From NCBI GenBank assembly GCA_029203145.1, contig CP119309.1, positions 436,501 through 500,500 on the forward strand: a DNA stretch of 64,000 bases. The letters are read 5' to 3'. Below, piece by piece: positions 1 through 6,724 of the stretch (the first letter of the stretch is position 1; every line of letters starts with the position of its first letter). The notes beneath the pieces are model-generated. The model saw only the letters and a program-made list of their open reading frames with translations. It ran no database searches and had not been told where the DNA came from. Made by a program: the position numbers and the translations under genes. The DNA comes from Candidatus Brevundimonas phytovorans (GTDB lineage: Bacteria > Pseudomonadota > Alphaproteobacteria > Caulobacterales > Caulobacteraceae).

Positions 1-800
1 TAGTTGGTCAGGAGGGAGGCGTTGAAGTTCTCAATCAACCCCCCGCGCAGGATCCGGTCCGACCAGATGTGCTGACCATGAGCCTGGTTGAGCCGCGAGC
101 CGCCGTCGCCGCTCGACACGAGCGTCTGGGCGATGAAGGCGGATTGGCCCAGGCTGATGAAGGTGTCGAAAGCGCCGCCGTATTCGAGGGCCTCGCCGAA
201 GAAGTCGGCCGTGGCGAACGAGAGGCCCACATTCTGGACCAAGGTGAGCCCCTCCGACGAGGAACGTCCGAGGGTAAGCGCAGGCCGCTGCTCGATCACC
301 GTGTCGGCGGCCAGGAAGAAGAGCTCTACGGAGAAGCGCTGCGGATCAACGATTGCGCCGCTCATGCCGGGTGGAAGCAGGCCGCACCCCAGGGTCTGGC
401 CCGAGAAGCATCGATACTGCTCGTTGAGGTCCAGCGGCGAGGACAGAAGCGCCAGGACGGCTTCGCGCCTGATGACCCCGTCCAGCGAGGCCGCCACGGC
501 TTCCGGTTCGGCGAAGGTGATGAAACCGTTCGACAGAACGGCGCGAAACGATCCTGTCGCACGGCCCTGGACGGTGACGTCGAACAGGGTATCGATCTCG
601 TCGCTCAGGCCTTCAAAACCCGGTGGAGGCGCGGTTTGCACGCGCGCGGCCGGCGGGGAGGGGACGCTGGCGGCCGACATCTCCTCCAGACGCGTGGAGG
701 CGTCTGCGGGCGCGGCGGCCAGCGCCAGAGACATGGGCGCCAGACAGGCGGACAGGGCGAGGGCGCGCGCCGAACGGCGGCGAAGGGGCAAATCGGTCAC
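1..800 (-). CDS. Fimbrial outer-membrane usher, CooC/TcfC-like (partial, cut by window edge)
   Basis: This would be the outer-membrane pore that accepts chaperone-bound pilin subunits and assembles them into a surface fibre. Translation opens at a GTG whose bases overlap the TGA of the upstream subunit gene (GTGA), which implies translational coupling. A signal peptide covers about residues 1-32. The mature part includes the stretch FDVTVQGRATGSFRAVL and a cysteine pair about 15 residues further on, resembling the N-terminus of CS1/CFA-class ushers. The frame stays open for 266 codons to base 1, so the barrel is outside the window. The family call rests on operon context plus this N-terminal half and is moderately sure. 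Confidence 0.7.
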   Translation of the reverse strand, partial: MTDLPLRRRSARALALSACLAPMSLALAAAPADASTRLEEMSAASVPSPPAARVQTAPPPGFEGLSDEIDTLFDVTVQGRATGSFRAVLSNGFITFAEPEAVAASLDGVIRREAVLALLSSPLDLNEQYRCFSGQTLGCGLLPPGMSGAIVDPQRFSVELFFLAADTVIEQRPALTLGRSSSEGLTLVQNVGLSFATADFFGEALEYGGAFDTFISLGQSAFIAQTLVSSGDGGSRLNQAHGQHIWSDRILRGGLIENFNASLLTN

Positions 801-1258
801 GCGGGCTCGACGGTGAATCGCATCTGGTTCACGTAGTCGCCGGCGACGACGGCGATCAGGTTCTGTTGGTCGATGCGAAACTCGATCGACACATTGCCGC
901 CTGCGCCGCAGGCGTCATCGACAACCCGACCGTTGAACACGAGATCAGTTTGCCCGTCCCAGCGCCTGGCCTGACGGTCTCCGCCGGCCGTGGCGAATAC
1001 GACCTCGATTTCGCGCGGACGGGAGGCGTCCGACGAAGCGATCCGCGGCGTCAGGTTGAGCGAAAAGCGCCCGGTGTTGGAGGACACGCACATCTGAACC
1101 TTGGATGCGGCGTCCCCGACGCCGTACCAGCGGTTCATGCCTGAGGGCGCGGACAGCAGGCGCGCGGACGCCTGAGGCTGCTGCGGCGCCTCGTCAGCCA
1201 GCGCGGGACCGACAGCGGCCAGGCCGAGCAGAAGGGCCAATACTTGTGTCTTTGTCAT
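797..1258 (-). CDS. Minor fimbrial subunit-like exported protein
   Basis: This is a 153-residue protein with a clear signal peptide (MTKTQVLALLLGLAAVGPALA). It lies between the main pilin gene and the usher, which it overlaps by 4 bases. The mature part has two cysteines and alternating beta-like segments and ends FTVEPA, as expected for an immunoglobulin-fold pilin. The role as a minor or adaptor subunit is inferred from position. An in-frame ATG at 1270 is possible, but the one at 1258 directly precedes the signal peptide. No named family was recognised with certainty. Confidence 0.6.
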   Translation of the reverse strand: MTKTQVLALLLGLAAVGPALADEAPQQPQASARLLSAPSGMNRWYGVGDAASKVQMCVSSNTGRFSLNLTPRIASSDASRPREIEVVFATAGGDRQARRWDGQTDLVFNGRVVDDACGAGGNVSIEFRIDQQNLIAVVAGDYVNQMRFTVEPA

Positions 1259-1346
1259 TTCGGCGCCCATTCAACTCAGGCGAGACGGAGATCGCAGGGA
1301 AGACGGGCCGGCCCCCGGTTGGGGCCGGCCCGATCCGTCTGGTCTA

Positions 1347-1940
1347 TTAAGGAACCGAGACGACGACGGTCAGTTCGCCGGCATAGGTGTCAGCCAGGGC
1401 TGCGATGGCCTCGGCGTTGCGGATGCCCACGTTGATCGAGGCGTTCGAGCCGCCCAGGCCGTTGCTGCTGCAGTCCGTGGTCGTGGCGCGGGCCTGGCCG
1501 GCCTGGGTGTTGATCGAGGCGCGCGTGATGCTCGGGCGCATGAACAGGGCGTTCACCGAGTTGTAGGCGGCGCTGTCCCAGTAGCCGACCGTGTGGTTCA
1601 GCTGGGTGCCGGTGTTCTGGCCGGCCAGGCCGTAGGGATTGGCGCGGCCGTCGCCGGCTCGGCCGAGAACCTGGACCTTGTAGCTGCCGGCGGCGTCGAC
1701 GTTGGAGAAGACGCAGAACTGGGTGCGGCCGTTGGTGGTGCCGAAGTTGTTCGCCAGGGTGGCGGGATCGATCGTCAGGGTGATGTCGTCCAGGCCGCTG
1801 ATGCGGACCATCGGGACGACGGTGGCGGTCACGTCGAACGTGCCGGTGCTCGAGGTGGCCGACAGCGCGCCGTCGGTCTGAGCTTGGGCGGCGCCGGCGA
1901 ACAGGGCGAGCGCCGCTGCGGTGACGATGAGCTTCTTCAT
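1347..1940 (-). CDS. Major fimbrial subunit (pilin)
   Basis: This is a 197-residue exported protein with signal peptide MKKLIVTAAALALFAGAAQA. The mature part begins with a TFDVTATVVPMVRISG stretch and ends AGELTVVVSVP, matching the N-terminal and C-terminal strands of CS1-type or spore-coat-U-type pilins. It is rich in Asn, Ser, Thr and Ala and has two widely spaced cysteines. It follows the chaperone gene and precedes the minor subunit and usher, the usual order for a major structural subunit. A low-GC gap of about 180 bases upstream (1941-2121) may hold its own promoter, which would suit a highly expressed subunit. Confidence 0.72.
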   Translation of the reverse strand: MKKLIVTAAALALFAGAAQAQTDGALSATSSTGTFDVTATVVPMVRISGLDDITLTIDPATLANNFGTTNGRTQFCVFSNVDAAGSYKVQVLGRAGDGRANPYGLAGQNTGTQLNHTVGYWDSAAYNSVNALFMRPSITRASINTQAGQARATTTDCSSNGLGGSNASINVGIRNAEAIAALADTYAGELTVVVSVP

Positions 1941-2121
1941 GGGGTGTCCCTTTGTTTAATCGGTCAGCGTTATGCCAAACCTTAATGGGTTGCTAACAGG
2001 TAAAAAATATTATCGTCAAGCTTAATAGTAAGAATAAAACGTCGCAAAAATGAAGAAATACAGGCAAGTTTAATCAATCTCATAGTAATGAGAGAGTTTA
2101 GGCTCTTGGTGTTGCGGTTAT

Positions 2122-2859
2122 TTAGAGCTCGGTCTCACTCATGGAGCCCGATGCGGTTTCGCGAGACTTGATCTTGACGATGTCGTCGCTCGCCGCCATC
2201 GGGATGGTCATGGCGTTTCCGGCATAAAGGCGCTGCGCCTCGATCGCGGTGCACTGCGCTTCTTGGTCCTTGGGGACGGGGTTGCGGGGGCAGACCGTGC
2301 CTTCGGCGATCAGGATGTTGGAGGTGCCCTTGTTCGTCAGGGTCAGCTCATGTCCGTTGCGGACGACGTCCAGCTGGGCTTTTCCACCCTTGGGGCGCGC
2401 GATGACGAGCACGTCATAGGCCGCCATCAGCTTCATGACGATGTTGGGGCTGCCTTCCAGGACCGGTGCGTCGCTTTGAATGACGCCGACCTCGGGCTTG
2501 ATCATCACACGATAGATGCGGTCGTGCGAAAGGTTCTCGTTCAGCGAGACGAGGCGGATCGACCGCAAGGCGCCGGGTTCCAGCACGAGGCGGTTGGGCG
2601 TAACCAAAAGGCCTCGCGCTTCAGGGTCGGCGATAGTGACGCGTTCTTCCGCTTCCGTGCCGGGGTTGAGGATCTCGGCCACGGTCACGTCGATATAGTA
2701 ACGGTCGTCGCTGTCGTTGCGGATGACCACGTCGCTTCGGCCTGGGCGACCGTCGGTGAACTCAACCCATAGCTTGTCTATGGAAAGATTCGCCGACGCC
2801 GCCGTGGCGGCGCAGATCACCACCAGGCATGTTGCAAATGCCGCCAACCGATTGAACAA
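2122..2859 (-). CDS. Periplasmic fimbrial chaperone, PapD-like
   Basis: This 245-residue protein would bind pilin subunits in the periplasm by donor-strand complementation and deliver them to the usher. After a signal peptide comes a first Ig-like domain (LSIDKLWVEFTDG, then VVIRNDSDDRYYIDV) with the G1-strand region around RIYRVMIKPEVGVI. A second domain has a cysteine pair (about residues 200 and 214). I prefer a TTG start at 2859 because a GGGGGAG ribosome site sits just upstream and a clean signal peptide follows. A GTG at 2916 would add a non-conserved 19-residue extension. The family is secure and the subtype (alpha/CooB-like) is inferred. Confidence 0.8.
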   Translation of the reverse strand: MFNRLAAFATCLVVICAATAASANLSIDKLWVEFTDGRPGRSDVVIRNDSDDRYYIDVTVAEILNPGTEAEERVTIADPEARGLLVTPNRLVLEPGALRSIRLVSLNENLSHDRIYRVMIKPEVGVIQSDAPVLEGSPNIVMKLMAAYDVLVIARPKGGKAQLDVVRNGHELTLTNKGTSNILIAEGTVCPRNPVPKDQEAQCTAIEAQRLYAGNAMTIPMAASDDIVKIKSRETASGSMSETEL

Positions 2860-2986
2860 GCCGCTCTCCCCCTGCAGTCCTGCGCGCGCCCTTTCGGGTG
2901 CGTGCTGAAACGGCACAGGTTGAGTGCCGCCTACCCCGGCGAAGCAAGTCGGAGACCAGCCGGCTGGGTCGGGGCGGCTCGCGCGA

Positions 2987-3403
2987 TCAGAGCGTCGAGA
3001 TCACCAGGGTTCCGGAGTTTGTGGCGGTCGACCCGTCTCCGGCCTTCAGGGTGAAGACGGCGCGATGAAGGCCGCCCTCCTGAGCTGTGCCGAAACGGGA
3101 CACCTTGAGATCCTGGGAGAGGGAGGTCACGACCAGGCCCTGGGCGTAGGCGGCGTACAGCGACATCTCGCCCGTCTCGCCCGCGCCGATCACAGTCGGC
3201 GCATTGATCATGAGGCCTTGGTCGCCCTTAATGGTCCACAACCCGTCAGCCCCGTCCTGCGCCGCCTTCAGTGCCACGCCGATGGGTCCGATCGTGACGC
3301 GAACCGAAAAGGCGCCCTGGGACTCCCAGCCAAGGTCGGCGGCCGCAGCCGGCGTGGACAAGGCCGTCGCAAGCGCAGCCACCGCAATCAGAGAGATCTT
3401 CAT
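2987..3403 (-). CDS. Exported fimbria-associated protein
   Basis: This is a 138-residue protein with a signal peptide (MKISLIAVAALATALSTPAAAA), first in the fimbrial gene series on this strand and 127 bases ahead of the chaperone gene. The mature domain is beta-rich and ends TNSGTLVISTL, a typical terminal strand of a pilus subunit or its accessory protein. It lacks cysteines. It could be a subunit or an adhesion-related protein, but sequence alone does not settle which. The start at 3403 is chosen because the signal peptide begins there. Confidence 0.55.
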   Translation of the reverse strand: MKISLIAVAALATALSTPAAAADLGWESQGAFSVRVTIGPIGVALKAAQDGADGLWTIKGDQGLMINAPTVIGAGETGEMSLYAAYAQGLVVTSLSQDLKVSRFGTAQEGGLHRAVFTLKAGDGSTATNSGTLVISTL

Positions 3404-3499
3404 CCAATACGCCTCGGCAAATGGGTCTCGATGTCGCCAGCATGCCTGTCGGGGCGTAACGACGCCGTTAGCCAACGCGGATAAGGGTCTGTTGATAGG

Positions 3500-3880
3500 C
3501 GTGGTTTCCCCTCATTAAGCATGACCATACAGGGGGGCCTGGCGGCCGGGGGCGCAGCAAGCCCCGCCGCGCCTTCGCCTGTGAGGATCGCCAGCGTCGC
3601 CACTCGCATAGCTTCAGTCTCAGGCAATGATAGGCCCAGATCATCGCCGCCGTTGAGGATAGCCCGATAGGTTTCCAGCCCTTCGCGAGCCTCAAGGTTG
3701 AAGTCCTCGAACCGCCCGGCCGCGAGGTATTCCCCCGCTTCTTCCGCCGGCCGACGAGCGCCCGCGCCATATAGGCATCCATGTCTATCGGCTTGGCCGC
3801 CTTGGTTCGACGGCGGGGGCCTTTGCGGTTGCGGCCATAGCGGCGCGCGCCTCATCGAACTCTTGATCCTGAGCGCTCAT
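3500..3880 (-). pseudogene. Frameshifted remnant of a small gene
   Basis: Reading the minus strand from the ATG at 3880 gives MSAQDQEFDEARAAMAATAK, which stops after 31 codons. A sensible continuation (KPIDMDAYMARALVGRRKKR) sits in a second frame, and a third frame then carries EYLAAGRFEDFNLEAREGLE and about 40 more plausible residues. Two frameshifts are needed to join them into one protein of about 115 residues. No protein family was recognised. It may be a decayed accessory gene or contain assembly indels. The rest of 3404-4135 holds nothing else I can identify. Confidence 0.45.
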
Positions 3881-4135
3881 AGGGCGACATGGCGTCGCTT
3901 GGCCTAGGCCCGGTCCGCCGTCCCTAGCGCTTTGGAATTGCTTCCTTGCCGCCGTAGGCCGGGCGAAGGTCCTTGGGGACGATGCAGCGCGTGGAATACC
4001 GCCCGCCGACGCGTCGAAAAGGCCAGTCAACACGTCTGCTTTCTCCGTATCGAGTGTAGCAGGCATTCGGCGCCTAACGATTGTAAGTGACTGATTTTGC
4101 AACAAGCTCTTTCAGATCAAGAGCTTGTAACGTCG

Positions 4136-4225
4136 TGGCGGACAGAGAGGGATTCGAACCCTCGGTAGGCTTTCACCTACACACGCTTTCCAAGCGTGCG
4201 CGATCGACCACTCCGCCACCTGTCC
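4136..4225 (-). tRNA. tRNA-Ser (GGA)
   Basis: On the minus strand this is a 90-nt class II tRNA. The acceptor arm begins GGACAGG and closes near CTGTCC, with discriminator G and an encoded CCA. The anticodon stem CACGC/GCGTG encloses the loop TTGGAAA, giving anticodon GGA. A long variable arm (GTAGGTGAAAGCCTAC) and a GGTTCGAATCC T-arm follow. All arms pair well, so it looks functional. Confidence 0.95.
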
Positions 4226-4372
4226 GTTTCCACGACGTCGCCGTGTAGCCGCCGGACGGTCGATCCAGCGGAGCGAGGCTGATAGAACAGCCTGACCCCC
4301 TCGGCAAGCGCCCTGTGAGGCCCCATATGGGGGGAAGTCGATTTTGCCGCTGATTTCTGCGAGATTTTTCCC

Positions 4373-5035
4373 ATGCTGTTCCAAAAGACCGCCGACCTGC
4401 CCACCGCCGAGACGGCCCTGCCGGGGCGCGAGGCGCCGCTGCCGACGGATGCGACTCACTTTGTGCTGGGTCATGCGCTGAAGGGGCCGCATCCCGAGGG
4501 CTTCGAGACGGCTGTGTTCGGCATGGGCTGTTTCTGGGGCGTGGAGCGGGTCTTCTGGCAACTGCCGGGCGTCTGGGTCACGTCGGCGGGCTATGCGGGC
4601 GGGATCACGCCCAACCCGACCTATGAAGAGGTCTGCTCGGGCCGGACGGGCCATGCCGAGGTGGTGCAGGTGGTGTTCGATCCCAAGGTCATTTCCTATG
4701 GTGATCTGCTGAAAGCCTTCTGGGAGAACCACGACCCGACGCAGGGCATGCGCCAGGGCAACGACCAGGGCACACAGTATCGCTCGGCCGTCTATACGCT
4801 GAACGCGGCGCAGCAGGCTGAGGCCGAGGCCTCGCGCGACGCCTATCAGGCGGCGCTGAGCGCGGCGGGCAAGGGGACGATCACGACCGAGATCGAACCG
4901 GCGGGCCCTTATTATTTCGCCGAGGACTATCACCAGGGCTATCTGGCCAAGAACCCGGCCGGATACTGCGGCATCGGCGGGACCGGCGTGGTCTGCCCGA
5001 TCGGCATCGGCGTCACCATGGGCGCTGGGGCCTGA
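4373..5035 (+). CDS. msrA: Peptide-methionine (S)-S-oxide reductase MsrA
   Basis: MsrA repairs oxidised methionine residues by reducing the S-sulfoxide form, using thioredoxin. The 220-residue sequence has the catalytic GCFWG motif at residues 52-56 (Cys53 attacks the sulfoxide). The C-terminal cysteines at 199 and 208 are suited to resolving the disulfide, and the conserved GTQYRS is near 133. The length fits the long MsrA form with an N-terminal extension. Its stop codon shares a base with the next gene's start (TGATG), so the YjbR-like protein is probably co-translated. Confidence 0.96.
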   Translation: MLFQKTADLPTAETALPGREAPLPTDATHFVLGHALKGPHPEGFETAVFGMGCFWGVERVFWQLPGVWVTSAGYAGGITPNPTYEEVCSGRTGHAEVVQVVFDPKVISYGDLLKAFWENHDPTQGMRQGNDQGTQYRSAVYTLNAAQQAEAEASRDAYQAALSAAGKGTITTEIEPAGPYYFAEDYHQGYLAKNPAGYCGIGGTGVVCPIGIGVTMGAGA

Positions 5036-5376
5036 TGGACCGGGCGGGGGTCGGCCAGGTTTGCCTGGCGCTGCCGGGGGCGACGCTGGACCATCCGTTC
5101 GGCGACGACCACGACGCCTACAAGGTCGGCGGCAAGATGTTCGTCATGGTGGGGGCGACCGGCGGGGTGTCGTTCAAGGTCTCGGACATCGCCTATGAGG
5201 TGCTGACCGAGAGCGGTCTGGCGCGACCGGCGCCCTATATGGCGCGCGCCAAGTGGGTGAACCTGCCGCAGATCGACGACTGGGCGGACGAGGACCTGGC
5301 GGACCATATCCGGTCGGCGCACGCCATCATTGTCGGCAAGCTGACGAAGAAGGCGCGGGCGGATCTGGGGCTTTAG
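5035..5376 (+). CDS. MmcQ/YjbR family protein
   Basis: This 113-residue protein belongs to the MmcQ/YjbR group, small CyaY-like or double-wing domain proteins of poorly known function. It shows the family pattern: CLALPGATLDHPFGDDHDAY near the start, a KMFVMVG strand, then the ARAKWVNLPQ helix region and a C-terminal helix ending KKARADLGL. It overlaps msrA by one base. Its last 55 bases, including the stop, lie within a 131-bp tandem duplication that continues downstream. Confidence 0.88.
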   Translation: MDRAGVGQVCLALPGATLDHPFGDDHDAYKVGGKMFVMVGATGGVSFKVSDIAYEVLTESGLARPAPYMARAKWVNLPQIDDWADEDLADHIRSAHAIIVGKLTKKARADLGL

Positions 5377-5587
5377 GGCTCCGCCGCTTTCCTCCCTGTC
5401 GCGAAGCGATGGGGAGGCGCCGCGGGGGCGAAGCGCCGTGACGGTAGGGGCGCGCCATCATTGTCGGCAAGCTGACGAAGAAGGCGCGGGCGGATCTGGG
5501 GCTTTAGGGCTCCGCCGCTTTCCTCCCTGTCGCGAAGCGATGGGGAGGCGCCGCGGGGGCGAAGCGCCGTGACGGTAGGGGCGCGCC
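5322..5587. repeat. 131-bp direct tandem duplication covering the 3' end of the yjbR-like gene
   Basis: The block beginning CGCCATCATTGTCGGCAAGC at 5322 recurs, apparently identical, at 5453, so the period is 131 bases. Each copy carries the last codons and stop of the upstream gene plus an inverted repeat built on CCTCCCTGTCGCGAAGCGAT. The gene itself stays intact because the first copy keeps the stop. A degenerate third trace (CACGCCATCAT, then GTCGGCAAG) appears near 5926-5942. Confidence 0.9.
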
Positions 5588-6010
5588 GAAAATGGTAGAG
5601 GGCGGCGTCGCCCCCTCCACCGCTACGCGGTCCCCCTCCCCATGACATGGGGAGGAAAGGGGAGGCGGATTGTACGGTGCGGCGAAAAAAACAGTCCAAT
5701 TGGTGCAATGGCGGCAAGGCGCGCCGATCCGGCGTCGGTCGGGGCGGGGAGCGGCCGGGGGTCCTGAACGGACCGTGGCGGGCGGCGATGTCAAAGAACG
5801 CGCGCAGCCTAGCCGGGGTCTGAACCAGGGCGAGCAAATGGCCTCTGGCGAGCAAGAGCTTGTTGAGATTCAGGTGGTTGAGGGTTGCGGATGCGATGGC
5901 TGGCGGCGGACCGCATCAGCGCGCACGCCATCATGGTCGGCAAGCGAACTCCTGGGGCCGTAGAGCGTCGTCGCGGACGACCTGCTTGGCGTCCTGAAAG
6001 CGGACCCACC
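5588..6010. other. Gene-free stretch with palindromic repeat and decayed sequence
   Basis: No convincing gene is present. Bases 5612-5658 contain GCCCCCTCCACCG followed by CGGTCCCCCTCCCC and a CCTCCCC/GGGGAGG pairing, the same family as the element after the pyruvate kinase gene. Bases 5926-5942 resemble the 3' end of the yjbR-like gene. The intervening 250 bases show no motif I recognise. Confidence 0.6.
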
Positions 6011-6011
6011 G

Positions 6012-6038
6012 AATGTCCGCTGAGGGTGGAAAGCGGAC
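6012..6038 (+). repeat. Dispersed hairpin repeat (left copy beside lipoprotein gene)
   Basis: The core GTCCGCT is followed after ten bases by AGCGGAC, a perfect 7-bp inverted repeat around GAGGGTGGAA. Close relatives lie at 6648, 39797 and 40160. An ATG inside this repeat (6013) is an unlikely gene start for that reason. Confidence 0.75.
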
Positions 6039-6060
6039 ACGGACAATGCTCAGTTTAGGC

Positions 6061-6531
6061 ATGGCCAATGCATCTCTCTTTCGCAGTCGGACGTTGCTCA
6101 GGGTTGGGCGCGCGGTAGCCATGCTGGCCTTGTTGGGCTGCGCAGACGAGGGCGACTACGGTTTGCCCGGCCACTGGTTTCCGACGGAGATCAACGGCCA
6201 GGACGTCACCGGATCTAGCGTGGAGCTTTGGCTCGACAATATTGAGACAACCAATCTCACGCCCACCGCTTACGAACTACGCCTCGGCTGCGCGGATGCG
6301 GGTCGATGGGATTCGAAGCGGGAACTGCTGGTCAGCGACGCCATGTACGCGGGCCGCATGCCTCAGGATCAATGCCAATCTGCGGACGCGCCCCGTCTGG
6401 ACGCCCTGCGTCGCATGACCCACGAAGGGGTCACGATTGCCGTGGATGCGGAGACCTACGAGGTCAGCTTTTCGACCGCATCAGGACAATCGGCCCGCTT
6501 CACCTACTTCCCTTCGCCCGTTGTCGACTAG
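6061..6531 (+). CDS. Putative META/HslJ-like lipoprotein
   Basis: This 156-residue protein has a lipoprotein signal: basic N-terminus, hydrophobic core and lipobox LLGC with Cys27 as the predicted acylated residue. The mature part (LPGHWFPTEINGQDV, then LRLGCADAGRWD, then a late RFTYF strand) resembles META-domain proteins, which often sit in the envelope and have stress or inhibitor roles. The match is by eye. The gene is bracketed by two copies of the GTCCGC hairpin repeat. The chosen ATG gives the best signal peptide. Earlier ATGs at 6013 and 6046 lie in or beside the repeat. Confidence 0.6.
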   Translation: MANASLFRSRTLLRVGRAVAMLALLGCADEGDYGLPGHWFPTEINGQDVTGSSVELWLDNIETTNLTPTAYELRLGCADAGRWDSKRELLVSDAMYAGRMPQDQCQSADAPRLDALRRMTHEGVTIAVDAETYEVSFSTASGQSARFTYFPSPVVD

Positions 6532-6647
6532 CTGTCCGTGACCCTTCTGGCGCGCTGATCTATGACGACCGCTGGATCGATGGAGGCAAATGGAGCTTTA
6601 GGTCTGGTGAGCTTGCGGCCTTAACGAAGGCCACCAACCCGTTACGA

Positions 6648-6672
6648 TGAACGTCCGCAATGGGTCGATTTC
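6648..6672 (+). repeat. Dispersed hairpin repeat (right, degraded copy)
   Basis: ACGTCCGCAATGGGTCGA matches the 40160 copy (TGTCCGCAACGGGTCGA), but its 3' half is degraded (TTTCGGGGC). Together with the 6012 copy it brackets the lipoprotein gene in direct orientation. Confidence 0.55.
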
Positions 6673-6683
6673 GGGGCGAGCCT

Positions 6684-6711
6684 CTTCCTCCCCGTCGTGG
6701 CGGGGAGGAAG
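6684..6711 (-). terminator. Hairpin downstream of the DUF885 gene
   Basis: An 11-bp perfect stem (CTTCCTCCCCG / CGGGGAGGAAG) with a 6-base loop lies 14 bases past the DUF885 stop. No T-run follows, so termination may be weak, or the hairpin may be a palindromic repeat or an mRNA-stabilising end. Confidence 0.5.
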
Positions 6712-6724
6712 GGTCGTGGGCGGC

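Noticed and set aside
4112..4933. Minus-strand frame opposite msrA and tRNA-Ser
   Set aside because: It runs through a tRNA gene and the strong MsrA gene. Its composition is that of a shadow frame.
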